64,000 nt of DNA, from contig CBDETC010000003.1 of the NCBI GenBank assembly GCA_965242845.1, forward strand, positions 1,054,001 to 1,118,000, read 5' to 3'. Shown piece by piece: positions 44,679 through 53,891 of the stretch (positions are counted from its first letter, which is position 1; the number at the start of each line of letters is the position of its first letter). The position numbers were made by a program, and so were the translations under genes. The DNA comes from RHLJ01 sp965242845. Lineage in GTDB: Bacteria; Bacteroidota; Rhodothermia; Balneolales; Balneolaceae. The notes under the pieces were generated by a model, which saw nothing but the letters and a program-made list of their open reading frames with translations, ran no database searches and was not told the DNA's origin.

Positions 44679-47600
44679 ATGAAGTTTACTCGCTTTTACA
44701 CTAATTCTGAATGGTCTACTCCCTATGATGGGATGAATTTTGTCAAGAGAACATCAGAAATTAAAAACCCGGACGGTTCTCAGGTTTTCTTTATGGAAAA
44801 CGTGGAAGTTCCTGAGTCCTGGTCGCAAGTTGCTACCGATATTATAGCTCAGAAATATTTCCGTAAAGCTGGAGTTCCGGCATCATTAAAAAAGGTTTCC
44901 GAAAAAGGAGTTCCTACCTGGTTACAGCGTTCTGTAGCGGATGAAAAAGAATTAAAAAATCTACCTGAGGAAAAGCGCTTTTCTCATGAGATCGATAGCC
45001 GCCAGGTATTCAGTAGATTAGCCGGATGCTGGACATATTGGGGCTGGAAGTACGACTACTTTGATACTGAAGAAGATGCAAAGATTTTTTACGATGAGCT
45101 TTGCTATATGCTGGCTGATCAAATGGCGGCTCCAAATAGTCCACAGTGGTTCAATACGGGATTGAACTGGGCGTATGGAATTAATGGTCCAGCTCAAGGG
45201 CATTATTATGTAGATCCTAAAACTGGTAAACTCACTCGTTCGAAAGATTCTTACACTCATCCACAACCACATGCTTGTTTTATTCAAAGTGTGGATGACG
45301 ATTTAGTAAATGAAGGCGGGATTATGGATTTGTGGGTTCGTGAAGCTCGTCTATTTAAATACGGTTCAGGAACCGGAAGTAATTTCTCTTCAATTCGTGG
45401 TGAGAACGAGCCTCTAAGTGGTGGTGGAAAGTCTTCAGGCTTAATGAGCTTCCTGAAAATTGGAGATCGTGCAGCCGGTGCTATAAAATCTGGTGGAACT
45501 ACTCGTCGTGCTGCAAAAATGGTAACGCTTGATCTGGATCATCCGGATATCGAAGAGTATATCGGCTGGAAAGTGAAGGAAGAGCAGAAAGTAGCAGCAT
45601 TAGTTGCTGGTTCTAAAATCACTCAAAAGCATCTCAAGGATATCATCCGCCTTTGCCATACTCCGGTAGAAATTGAAGGAAGAACTTTTAACGGCGCAAT
45701 GAGTCGTGATCCGCTTAAGAATAAAGAGCTTGGAAAAGTGATTCGTCAGGCTAAGCGGGATCAGGTTCCTCTTAATTATATAGAGCGAGTAATGCAGCTT
45801 GCAGCTCAGGGCTATAAGGACCTTGAGTTTGAAACTTATGATACCGACTGGAATTCAGAAGCATATGCTACAGTAGCAGGACAAAATTCAAACAACTCGG
45901 TTCGAGTTCCTAATGCTTTCATGAAAGCAGTAAAGGATAATTCGGAATGGAATCTATACTGGAGAATAGAAAAGGAAAGAGCGGAAAAAGAAGGGCGTGA
46001 ACCTAAGCCTTGCAAAACGCTTGAAGCACAAGATATGTGGGATCAAATCGCCTATGCAGCATGGGCATCTGCTGATCCAGGTACTCAATACCATGATACC
46101 ATCAACGAATGGCATACCTGCCCTGAGGATGGTGAAATCAGAGCGAGTAACCCATGTTCTGAGTACATGTTTTTGGACAATACCGCGTGTAACCTCGCTT
46201 CTTTAAATCTGATGAAGTACTTCACAGATGAAGATTGTACTACTTTTGATGTGGAATCTCTTCGATTTGCTTCCAGAATATGGACAACCGTTCTTGAGAT
46301 TTCTGTATTGATGGCTCAATTCCCATCTAAAGAAATCGCAGAGCTCTCTTATGTATTCAGAACTCTAGGTTTGGGATATGCGAACATAGGTGCAGCACTT
46401 ATGGTACAGGGTATTCCTTATGATAGTGCGGAAGGTGTGGCTACGGCTGGAGCTCTTACTGCAATCATGCATATGAAAGCCTATGAAACAAGTGCTGAAC
46501 TTGCAGGTGAGCTAGGTACCTTTGATGGTTATGAGAGAAATAAGGAGCATATGCTTCGGGTAATGCGTAACCACAGACGTGCAGCTTATAATGTAGATCC
46601 TAAGGAATATGAAGGATTAACTGTTAAGCCTCTTGGTATCGACGCTTCTATATGTCCTGATTACCTACTTACAGCAGCCAAAGAAACTTCTGATGCGGCA
46701 GTTTCGCTAGGTGAAAAAAATGGATATAGAAATGCACAGGTAACGGTACTTGCTCCTACGGGAACCATTGGCCTGGTAATGGATTGCGATACTACTGGTG
46801 TTGAGCCTGATTTCGCTCTTGTGAAATTCAAGAAACTTGCTGGTGGTGGATACTTCAAGATCATTAATCAAAGTGTACCAAAAGCATTAAAGACCTTAGG
46901 ATATACTCCTAAAGAAGCTGAAGCGATCATTAATTATGCAAAAGGCCATGCTTCCCTGGAAGGATGCCCGCATATCAATCCAGAATCGCTAAAAGCAAAA
47001 GGATTTACCGACGAAAAACTGGAAGCAATCGAAGCAGGATTACCAAGCAGTTTCGATATCAAGTTTGCATTCAATCACTTCACATTAGGTGAGGACTTCT
47101 GTAAAGAAGTACTTGGAATCACTGAAGAGCAGTTATCTGACTTTACCTTTGATATGCTGAAGCATTTAGGATTTAGCAAAGAGCAAATCCAGGAAGCTAA
47201 TGATTATGTCTGCGGAACCATGACTGTAGAAGGTGCACCTCATCTTAAAGATGAGCACCTTGCAGTCTTTGATTGTGCTAATAAGTGCGGAAGAATCGGA
47301 ACCCGTTATATTTCTGCAGAAGGGCATATCAAAATGATGGCAGCAGCCCAGCCATTCTTATCAGGAGCTATTTCTAAGACCATCAACCTTCCTAATGAAG
47401 CAACAGTGGAAGACATGAAGGATGCTTACATGCTTTCATGGGAAATGATGTTGAAAGCAAATGCTCTTTACCGTGATGGTTCCAAACTTAGTCAGCCACT
47501 GAATAGTATGGCTGATGTATTTGAAGAACTGGACGATGAAGAAGTAGCGCCTGCTGATCCAGTAGTAGCGAAAGCTCAGGATCAGGTAGTTGAAATAGCA

Positions 47601-48335
47601 GAGCGCATCATTCATAAATATGTAGCTCGTCGCCAGAGACTTCCTTTCCGACGTGAAGGCTATACTCAAAAAGTGAAAATAGGCGGACAAAGTGTTTACC
47701 TAAGAACCGGTGAATATGAAAACGGTCAGCTTGGTGAGATCTTCATTGATATGCACCGCGAAGGCGCCGCTTTCAGAAGCTTGTTAAACTGTTTTGCTAT
47801 TTCTATCTCTTTAGGTCTTCAGCATGGAGTGCCTTTAGAAGAATTCGTAGATGCCTTTGTATTCACTAAGTTTGAACCAAGCGGAATGGTAGCTGGTAAC
47901 CCACATGTGAAGATGAGTACATCGGTAATCGATTACATTTTCCGGGAGCTTGCGGTTACTTATCTCGGAAGAGAAGATCTAGCGCATGTTCCGGCTGACC
48001 AAATTCATACTCGTGATCTGCGCCCGATGGAAGAAGCTGCTTCCACAGCTGCAGCTATAGCAGCTCCGGCACCAGCACCAGAACCTGTTGCACCTCCAGC
48101 ACCTGTTGAGGCTAAGATTCCTGAAGTAGTTGAGCAGGTGATTACTGAAGCACAAGCAACAGTACAGGCTGTTAAAGCTGAAAAAGCGAGCAGTGCTATC
48201 GACAGCGATTACGAAAAGGCAAAACAAATGGGCTATACCGGTGATGCATGCCCTGAATGCGGAAGCATGACGATGGTACGTAATGGTACCTGCCTGAAAT
48301 GTATTACGTGCGGCTCAACAACGGGCTGTAGTTAA
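44679..48335 (+). CDS. nrdJ: Adenosylcobalamin-dependent (class II) ribonucleotide reductase
   Basis: Reduces ribonucleotides to deoxyribonucleotides using coenzyme B12, without oxygen or a second subunit. The open frame reaches 44529, but I start at ATG 44679 (MKFTRFYTNSEWSTPYDG), the family-like N-terminus, giving 1218 residues. Seen are 'PNSPQWFNTGLNWAYGI', 'QPHACFIQSVDDDLV', 'YGSGTGSNFSSIRGENEPLS' and the active-site core 'NPCSEYMFLDNTACNLASLN' (catalytic Cys, Asn and Glu positions). Then come 'VLAPTGTIGLVMDCDTTGVE' and the late half. The C-terminus has an Ala/Pro linker and a zinc-ribbon tail with redox cysteines, 'GDACPECGSMTMVRNGTCLK', ending CGSTTGCS. A terminator lies at 48461. It depends on B12 supply, for which no genes are seen here. 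Confidence 0.96.
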   Translation: MKFTRFYTNSEWSTPYDGMNFVKRTSEIKNPDGSQVFFMENVEVPESWSQVATDIIAQKYFRKAGVPASLKKVSEKGVPTWLQRSVADEKELKNLPEEKRFSHEIDSRQVFSRLAGCWTYWGWKYDYFDTEEDAKIFYDELCYMLADQMAAPNSPQWFNTGLNWAYGINGPAQGHYYVDPKTGKLTRSKDSYTHPQPHACFIQSVDDDLVNEGGIMDLWVREARLFKYGSGTGSNFSSIRGENEPLSGGGKSSGLMSFLKIGDRAAGAIKSGGTTRRAAKMVTLDLDHPDIEEYIGWKVKEEQKVAALVAGSKITQKHLKDIIRLCHTPVEIEGRTFNGAMSRDPLKNKELGKVIRQAKRDQVPLNYIERVMQLAAQGYKDLEFETYDTDWNSEAYATVAGQNSNNSVRVPNAFMKAVKDNSEWNLYWRIEKERAEKEGREPKPCKTLEAQDMWDQIAYAAWASADPGTQYHDTINEWHTCPEDGEIRASNPCSEYMFLDNTACNLASLNLMKYFTDEDCTTFDVESLRFASRIWTTVLEISVLMAQFPSKEIAELSYVFRTLGLGYANIGAALMVQGIPYDSAEGVATAGALTAIMHMKAYETSAELAGELGTFDGYERNKEHMLRVMRNHRRAAYNVDPKEYEGLTVKPLGIDASICPDYLLTAAKETSDAAVSLGEKNGYRNAQVTVLAPTGTIGLVMDCDTTGVEPDFALVKFKKLAGGGYFKIINQSVPKALKTLGYTPKEAEAIINYAKGHASLEGCPHINPESLKAKGFTDEKLEAIEAGLPSSFDIKFAFNHFTLGEDFCKEVLGITEEQLSDFTFDMLKHLGFSKEQIQEANDYVCGTMTVEGAPHLKDEHLAVFDCANKCGRIGTRYISAEGHIKMMAAAQPFLSGAISKTINLPNEATVEDMKDAYMLSWEMMLKANALYRDGSKLSQPLNSMADVFEELDDEEVAPADPVVAKAQDQVVEIAERIIHKYVARRQRLPFRREGYTQKVKIGGQSVYLRTGEYENGQLGEIFIDMHREGAAFRSLLNCFAISISLGLQHGVPLEEFVDAFVFTKFEPSGMVAGNPHVKMSTSVIDYIFRELAVTYLGREDLAHVPADQIHTRDLRPMEEAASTAAAIAAPAPAPEPVAPPAPVEAKIPEVVEQVITEAQATVQAVKAEKASSAIDSDYEKAKQMGYTGDACPECGSMTMVRNGTCLKCITCGSTTGCS

Positions 48336-48338
48336 TAT

Positions 48339-48420
48339 CGTCATTGCGAGGCATTCTGCGTTAGCAAATGCCGACGCAATCTCAGGGTAACTGATACTGA
48401 GATTGCGTCGCTTCGCTCGT
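48339..48420. repeat. Palindromic repeat of the 'GTCATTGCGAGG' type
   Basis: Begins CGTCATTGCGAGG and holds a perfect 13-base stem, GACGCAATCTCAG (48373-48385) with CTGAGATTGCGTC (48397-48409), around an 11-base loop. Repeats of this form (GTCATTGCGAGG...GCAATCTC) are common between genes in Bacteroidota. It starts a few bases after the nrdJ stop. Confidence 0.75.
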
Positions 48421-48460
48421 AAAGGTGTATAAAGAGTTTCTTTCATGGAGAAACAGGATA

Positions 48461-48500
48461 AACCCCGATTGGTGGAAAGCCGGTTGGGGTTTTTATTTTC
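48461..48500 (+). terminator. Terminator downstream of nrdJ
   Basis: AACCCCGATTGG (48461-48472) pairs with CCGGTTGGGGTT (48480-48491) with one or two G-T pairs, followed by TTTATTTTC. It is 126 bases past the nrdJ stop, after the palindromic repeat. Confidence 0.75.
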
Positions 48501-48502
48501 TA

Positions 48503-48612
48503 GTCATTCTGAGGCCTGTCCTCCGTAGTAATGCTTCGGAAGGAGGGCTACTGCCGAAGAATCTAAGTGATTATTAGTCAATTAGATCCTTCGCAGGTAT
48601 GCTCAGGATGAC
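48503..48612. repeat. Palindromic intergenic repeat, copy 1 (inverted partner at 52086-52206)
   Basis: A 110-base element with ends GTCATTCTGAG and CTCAGGATGAC (imperfect terminal inverted repeats). An inner CCTCC...GGAGG hairpin and a CGAAGAATC / GATCCTTCG pair surround a variable 21-base centre. The 61-base left arm and 28-base right arm match copy 2 in inverse orientation with about three and one differences. Confidence 0.88.
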
Positions 48613-48775
48613 TTTCTCTATTCCTCAAAGCTCTTTTCATTCATATCTCTTTACAAACAGATCAACCCTCGACCTTGGCATTCCCTAAGTAATTGTGTTA
48701 CTTAAAATAGTAATGAGGGATAGAATTGTTAGCTACTCTCTTTTCCTTTCAAATTTTAATCAATCAAAAAGTGTA

Positions 48776-51700
48776 ATGAAAAAACTACTACTGGGGATAG
48801 TATTAGCATGCTTCTCTCAATCTGCTTTTGCACAAATAAACGCAAAGCTAATGAGCTATTTTGATGTTTCGGATAGTCAGATCACATTTGTTTATGGTGG
48901 TGATATATGGGTGGTTCCTAAAGATGGAGGAACAGCTATCCAGGTAACAAATTCGCCAGGTGAAGAAAGTTATCCTCGATTTTCTCCTGACGGTAATCAT
49001 ATTGCCTACTCTGCGAGTTACAATGGAAACACCGATGTGTATGTAATTCCGGTAACTGGTGGAATTCCAACCCGGGTAACCTATCAGTCCTATGCCGACA
49101 GAATGTTGGAATGGCATCCAAATGGAGAGGAAATTTTGTTTGCTTCCAGAAGACAGATGGGGCAACGATCATCTCAACAGCTTTATACCGTAAGTAAGGA
49201 TGGGGGGATGCCTGAAAGGCTTCCAATTCCTTATGGAGAGCTCGCTAGCTATTCACCGGATGGAAGTAAACTGGCGTACATCACAAAGATCACCGAAAAC
49301 TACCCATTCAAGCGCTATAAGGGTGGTTTGGCTTCGGATATACTGATCTATGATACAAGTGATCAAAGCGTAATCAATGTTACCGAAAATGAATTTAACG
49401 ATGGGAAACCAGCCTGGGCAGGAGATAAGGTATACTACTTATCAGACAGTGGAGAGAACTTCAGGCTGAATATCTGGTCTTATGATGAGAACTCTGGTGA
49501 ACTCAATCAAATTACCAGGTTTGAAGATTTTGACATCAGCTATCTTTCAGCAGGCCCAGAAGAGTTAGTATTTGAAGTGGGAGGTCAGCTTTACCTTATG
49601 GATTTAGCTACGGAGCAATATCGGCAGGTGAACGTGAATGTGATTAGTGATTTATCAACAGAAATGCCTAGAAGTGTTGATGTAAGTAACAGAATCAGTA
49701 ACGGGACAGCATCACCTGAAGCCAAAAGAGTTGTTTTTGAAGCAAGGGGCGAACTGTTCAATGTCCCTGTTAAAGAAGGCTATTCTGTGAATATCACTAA
49801 ATCCAGTGGAGCATTTGATAGACATCCTTCTTGGTCTCCTGATGGAGAGCATCTCGCATTTTGGAGTGACAGAAATGGTGAATTCGAAATCTATATTATG
49901 GATCCGGAAGGAAATGGCGAAGCTCGTCAGCTTACCAGGAGAGGCAAAGGATATGGATATCGATTATACTGGTCGCCCAACAGCGAGCACATTGCTTTTA
50001 TCGACGAGACCAATACTATTTTCCTTGTGAATGTTGAAAACGGGCGTACTACAGAAGTTGCACATACTGTATGGAATGTAGGTCACGGAGGCAGGAATGG
50101 ATATCCTATAACCTGGTCTAGCGATTCTAAATGGATTACCTATGATAAAGGCCTTGAGAACGCAAATTTTGCAGTCATGCTGTATGATGTTGAGGAGAAA
50201 GAAAACCACCAGGTTACCAGCGGATTTTATAGTGAGTCTAATGCGGTATTTACTACTGATGGTAATTACCTGGTTTATACATCAAACCGGGATTTTAATG
50301 TAGAGTATTCCGATATGGATGGAACCTGGATTTATCCTAATTCTACTCAATTGGTTGCGCTAAGTTTAAGAAAGGATGTTCCATCTCCGCTTGAGCCTAA
50401 AAATGATGCATTGCCTAAGAAAGAAGAATCTGATAAAGAAAGTGATGACGAAGACGAGTCTGAAGAGGAGGAAGGTTTTACTATAGATTTGGATGGTCTT
50501 GAGTCAAGAATAACTGTCCTTCCTCCTGATGCTGGAAATATCGGTCAGTTAATGGCTTTTGATGGTATGGTTGTATATCGCAGATGGCCAAATACAGGAT
50601 CTTCTGGAGGCTCACCAACACTAGTTGCTTATAATTTCGATGATCGAGAGGAAGTAACAATCATGGAAGGTGTAAGTGGAGCCCAACCAACTGCTGACGG
50701 AAAATCTATTATGGTTTCATCCAGAGGGCGCTATGGAATTATAAAGGCAGCTCCTGGCCAGTCTATCAAAGATGCTATTCCAACGGATGGGCTAACTATG
50801 AATTTGGTTCCTAAAGAAGAATGGAGACAGATTTTCAATGATACCTGGAGACGATATCGTGATTTCTTTTATGATCCTGATATGCAGGGTCTAGATTGGG
50901 ATGAAATGAGAGAACGGTATGGAGCCTTAATAGAAGATGCCCGAACCAGATGGGATGTATCCAATATTCAATCCAATATGCAGGCCGAATTAAGCGCCGG
51001 ACATACCTATACCTTTGGAGGAGATAATGAAAGTGTCCCAACTAAAGGAACTGGTTACCTCGGAATTGATTGGGAATTAGATGGCAATACTTATCGAATT
51101 AAGCGAATAGCAAAGCCAGCTCCATGGGAGACCGAGATTCGTTCACCTTTCGACAGACCAGGAGTAGGAGTGAGTGAAGGAGATTATATCCATTCAGTGA
51201 ATGGGGTAGAACTGGATACCCGAAAGGATCCATATGCAGCATTTGAAGGACTTGATGGAGAGACCGTATCTCTAATGATCAGTAGTAATGGAAGAAGTGA
51301 AGATGCACGGCAAGTGATTGTAGAGACACTTACTCAAGGAGGCGAAAGCTGGCTGCGCTATCTCGAATGGATAGAGAATAACCGTAAAATGGTAGATGAA
51401 CTCTCTGATGGTCAGTTAGGATACATTTATATGTCTAATACCGGAGGTCGTGGACAGCTTGAGCTTGTGAAAATGTACTATGGACAGCTCCATAAAAAAG
51501 GATTCATTATCGATGAGCGTTTTAATGGTGGTGGTCAGCTGGCAGACAGGTTCCTTGAATTACTAAAACGTCCGGTAGTGTATAATTTACATTGGAGACA
51601 TGGCCGCGATCATACGCAACCTGTTCAGGCAAATACCGGCCCAATGGGAATGCTTATTAATGGCTGGGCCGGTTCAGGTGGTGATGGATTACCATGGGCT

Positions 51701-52036
51701 TTCCAGGAATTGGAAGCTGGGCCAATTGTAGGAGAACGAACACTCGGTATTCTTGTAGGCCCGGCAACTGGTCATGGTTTGATAGATGGTGGTGGTATTA
51801 CAGTACCGGGTGCCAGATTATATGATAATGATGGTCACTGGTTCTGGGAAGGAGAGGGCGTTCGTCCTGATTTCAAGGTTTGGGATGATCCGAATCTTCT
51901 AATGCAGGGAAGGGATCCTCAAATGGAAAAAGTGGTAGAAGAAGTCATGAAGTTAGTAAATGATTCTTCTAACAAAATGACTCCGGCTCCTAAGCCTGAT
52001 GACAGGACAGCTCGCGGATTGAGCAGAGGTAATTAA
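48776..52036 (+). CDS. Tricorn-type S41 peptidase, secreted
   Basis: I start at ATG 48776 because MKKLLLGIVLACFSQSAFAQ is a clean signal peptide, giving 1086 residues. Order: six- to seven-bladed propeller of PD40/TolB-like repeats ('PRFSPDGNHIAYSASYNGN', 'HPSWSPDGEHLAFWSDRNGE'), then an acidic linker ('DKESDDEDESEEEEG') that separates it from the second propeller half. Next are the tricorn C1 helical part ('WRRYRDFFYDPDMQGLDWDE', with His in AELSAGHTYTF), a PDZ domain ('GVGVSEGDYIHSVNGVELDT') and an S41 catalytic domain ('KGFIIDERFNGGGQLADRFL', 'INGWAGSGGDGLPWAFQELE' with the nucleophile Ser). It probably trims peptides in the periplasm or outside. Inverted repeat copies flank it on both sides. 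Confidence 0.9.
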   Translation: MKKLLLGIVLACFSQSAFAQINAKLMSYFDVSDSQITFVYGGDIWVVPKDGGTAIQVTNSPGEESYPRFSPDGNHIAYSASYNGNTDVYVIPVTGGIPTRVTYQSYADRMLEWHPNGEEILFASRRQMGQRSSQQLYTVSKDGGMPERLPIPYGELASYSPDGSKLAYITKITENYPFKRYKGGLASDILIYDTSDQSVINVTENEFNDGKPAWAGDKVYYLSDSGENFRLNIWSYDENSGELNQITRFEDFDISYLSAGPEELVFEVGGQLYLMDLATEQYRQVNVNVISDLSTEMPRSVDVSNRISNGTASPEAKRVVFEARGELFNVPVKEGYSVNITKSSGAFDRHPSWSPDGEHLAFWSDRNGEFEIYIMDPEGNGEARQLTRRGKGYGYRLYWSPNSEHIAFIDETNTIFLVNVENGRTTEVAHTVWNVGHGGRNGYPITWSSDSKWITYDKGLENANFAVMLYDVEEKENHQVTSGFYSESNAVFTTDGNYLVYTSNRDFNVEYSDMDGTWIYPNSTQLVALSLRKDVPSPLEPKNDALPKKEESDKESDDEDESEEEEGFTIDLDGLESRITVLPPDAGNIGQLMAFDGMVVYRRWPNTGSSGGSPTLVAYNFDDREEVTIMEGVSGAQPTADGKSIMVSSRGRYGIIKAAPGQSIKDAIPTDGLTMNLVPKEEWRQIFNDTWRRYRDFFYDPDMQGLDWDEMRERYGALIEDARTRWDVSNIQSNMQAELSAGHTYTFGGDNESVPTKGTGYLGIDWELDGNTYRIKRIAKPAPWETEIRSPFDRPGVGVSEGDYIHSVNGVELDTRKDPYAAFEGLDGETVSLMISSNGRSEDARQVIVETLTQGGESWLRYLEWIENNRKMVDELSDGQLGYIYMSNTGGRGQLELVKMYYGQLHKKGFIIDERFNGGGQLADRFLELLKRPVVYNLHWRHGRDHTQPVQANTGPMGMLINGWAGSGGDGLPWAFQELEAGPIVGERTLGILVGPATGHGLIDGGGITVPGARLYDNDGHWFWEGEGVRPDFKVWDDPNLLMQGRDPQMEKVVEEVMKLVNDSSNKMTPAPKPDDRTARGLSRGN

Positions 52037-52043
52037 TCAAAGG

Positions 52044-52078
52044 AACCCCGATTGGTAGAACCTGATCGGGGTTTTTTC
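52044..52078 (+). terminator. Terminator downstream of the tricorn peptidase gene
   Basis: AACCCCGAT (52044-52052) pairs with ATCGGGGTT (52064-52072), followed by TTTTTCTT. It lies eight bases past the stop. Its stem sequence is like that of the nrdJ terminator. Confidence 0.92.
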
Positions 52079-52085
52079 TTCAAAA

Positions 52086-52206
52086 GTCATCCTGAGCATA
52101 TCTGCGAAGGATCCACGGGAGAATAAGCAACTCTGATGTTCATTTGATTCTTCGGCAGTAGCCCTCCTTCCGTAGCATTACTGCGGAGGATAGGCCTCAG
52201 AATGAC
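52086..52206. repeat. Palindromic intergenic repeat, copy 2 (inverted to copy 1)
   Basis: A 121-base element running GTCATCCTGAGC... to ...CCTCAGAATGAC. Its reverse complement matches 48503-48612 except in the centre (32 bases against 21). Together the two copies flank the peptidase gene and its terminator. It also separates the convergent peptidase and lipoprotein genes. Confidence 0.88.
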
Positions 52207-52218
52207 TTCTTAAGTTTT

Positions 52219-52992
52219 TTAATACTCGTACGTCACTTTTCTAAAATCCTGCCAGGAATTTTCTGTGTATCGTTGCCAAAGGGCATCGGTTCTTTTTCCT
52301 TCTTCACTAACCGTTAGCAGGTATTTAATGGAATGTTGCCATTCATTTTCTTGCCAGTTTTGACGCAATGTTTCGATATGGTCTAAGCCATCATTATAAG
52401 TGAAGACCATTCTTCTAAGATTGACCCATTCTCCATTATTATAACGTTGCCAAGTTTTTTCGGCGATTAAATTGTGTTCGTTATAAGAATGAAGAAGTCG
52501 ACTTGTAACTGTCTTTTCTTCCTCTCCAATACGTTCAGCAAGTTCTTCTATCACCAGGTCTTGATCGTTGTAAGAATAGGTATGCGCTGTAATATTTATA
52601 TCTCCGGAAGGGAGAAAGGCTGAGTCAATTCTGGTAGCGATGAGATCATTTTCATAATCAAAGGTAGAGCTGACTACTTTTTGCCATTCTTCATCACGCC
52701 AAACACTTCGTTCATTAAAATTCATAACCTGATTCTTATTATAGCCGAAGTAGAATTTTGAATTATTTTCCCAGTTGGAATAGTCTCTGGATACCGTAAT
52801 TACTCTTTGCTCTTCTTTACCAAAATCAGTGTAGGTGTACTGGATCTTTCTCACAGGGAGCCAATCTCCTTCGGAAAGGGTATACTCGGTTTCAAGTAAC
52901 CGTCCCTCTGTCGAGTCTTTAGGTTTTTCGACAGTAGGGGTTGTACAAGAGCAAATAATGAACAGGGAAAGAGCAAATAAAGAAGCCTTCAT
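52219..52992 (-). CDS. Lipoprotein with repeated Tyr/Trp-rich beta units, unidentified
   Basis: A 257-residue lipoprotein (lipobox ICSC, Cys 16). The mature part is built of repeating beta-hairpin units, each with a W...W or Y-x-Y strand followed by a Y-N-x-x-x-L/V turn: 'VRKIQYTYTDFGKEE', 'SKFYFGYNKNQV', 'SSTFDYENDLIATR', 'TAHTYSYNDQDLV', 'LLHSYNEHNLIAEKTWQRY', 'RRMVFTYNDGLDHIETL'. This resembles YD-like repeat proteins of the Bacteroidota envelope. There are no catalytic residues. It is the last gene of a minus-strand run of envelope genes; function unknown. Confidence 0.7.
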   Translation of the reverse strand: MKASLFALSLFIICSCTTPTVEKPKDSTEGRLLETEYTLSEGDWLPVRKIQYTYTDFGKEEQRVITVSRDYSNWENNSKFYFGYNKNQVMNFNERSVWRDEEWQKVVSSTFDYENDLIATRIDSAFLPSGDINITAHTYSYNDQDLVIEELAERIGEEEKTVTSRLLHSYNEHNLIAEKTWQRYNNGEWVNLRRMVFTYNDGLDHIETLRQNWQENEWQHSIKYLLTVSEEGKRTDALWQRYTENSWQDFRKVTYEY

Positions 52993-53077
52993 CTAAACGA
53001 ATACCAGAAGATTTATTGATAGTTAGGATGGAGTTTATTCAAAACAGTAGAAGAGCGATAGTAAAAAAGAAGAAGCT

Positions 53078-53809
53078 TCAATTGGTATGTAAGAATTCAA
53101 TTAATTGTTCTGCGACATCTTCCAGGGCATAATTGACTGCAACCCTCTCAGTTCGTTTTAGAAAATCACCGTCACTGGTATCGTTTCTATTTTTCGTTGA
53201 TTGGTATTCCTTTGTTGAAATAGCTGTAAATGGGATGATACCAGTTCTAACATCTAGTAAAACGATTTCTACAGTGGCATAAGCTTTCGACTTCTTTGCT
53301 TTGAAAACACGGTATTCCTGGTAAATATCACTGTTGATTCTATAAACCAATAATATAGGTGCCTGGAGCCTGACAGCAGCTTCTCTCAGAATTGGTATAG
53401 TAGGATTTTGAGGAGTTAGCAGTGATGGAAGAAGAGATACATTTTTAATCTTATCAGAAGATTCGATTTTTGAAGTAAGAGTATCAATGTAAGATTGCTG
53501 AAGTTTTAAATAAGCTTCAGATCGCCAGTATCCATATCCATATATGGAAGAGTTGGGAGTATTATGGCCAGAAAAATTTATAAGAGCGAGTTTAGAATTA
53601 TCTGGTAAAACTATCTTACTGGAGAGGATGGTATCTATGGCAGCTTGGGAAATTACTGACTGATCCGAAGCAAACAGTGACCTTGCCAGAATAGGATCAT
53701 CAGAAGAGTATCCACTCGCCTGATAATTAGAGTAAAGGCCTGGGGAAGTAGTGGTGCAGTTAAGTAAAAACACCAATGAAATCGAGAGGAGGAATATTAG
53801 TTTTTTCAT
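53078..53809 (-). CDS. Lipoprotein, unidentified
   Basis: I start at ATG 53809, where MKKLIFLLSISLVFLLNC is a clean lipoprotein signal peptide (Cys 18); a longer frame to 53866 adds a polar extension. The 243 residues have a Ser/Tyr-rich linker, then an alpha/beta domain: 'KLALINFSGHNTPNSSIYGY', 'REAAVRLQAPILLVYRINSD', 'SKAYATVEIVLLDVRTGIIP'. The pattern (conserved strand, AP-hh-V, later VEIVLLDVRTG) recalls small envelope proteins that sum a periplasmic resource, such as the CsgG/TolB N-terminal or LpoB-like fold, but I cannot assign it. It lies between the RidA-like gene and the repeat lipoprotein, same strand. Confidence 0.65.
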   Translation of the reverse strand: MKKLIFLLSISLVFLLNCTTTSPGLYSNYQASGYSSDDPILARSLFASDQSVISQAAIDTILSSKIVLPDNSKLALINFSGHNTPNSSIYGYGYWRSEAYLKLQQSYIDTLTSKIESSDKIKNVSLLPSLLTPQNPTIPILREAAVRLQAPILLVYRINSDIYQEYRVFKAKKSKAYATVEIVLLDVRTGIIPFTAISTKEYQSTKNRNDTSDGDFLKRTERVAVNYALEDVAEQLIEFLHTN

Positions 53810-53891
53810 AAGAGAGAGCTTTGGATTCTGAATGTTAAAGCCATCACTGGACTTTTTGTTCCACAATTGGAGGCTGGAACTCTCAGGTGAT

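Larger units (their letters stand above)
48336..48775. other. Intergenic region nrdJ - tricorn peptidase, filled with repeats
   Basis: 440 bases holding, in order, a 'GTCATTGCGAGG' palindrome (48339-48420), the nrdJ terminator (48461-48500), a 110-base palindromic repeat (48503-48612), and about 160 bases with the presumed promoter of the peptidase gene. The longest open frame of the peptidase reaches 48695, but its first 27 codons are not signal-like. Confidence 0.7.

Noticed and set aside
47979..48227. 82-codon Cys-rich frame antisense to the nrdJ C-terminal linker
   Set aside because: It is the complement of the Ala/Pro-rich linker; the cysteines come from GCA/GCT codons read backwards.
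48336..48775. Possible small RNA gene in the repeat-filled gap
   Set aside because: The stem structures are explained by the palindromic repeats and the terminator; no promoter-to-terminator unit is separable.
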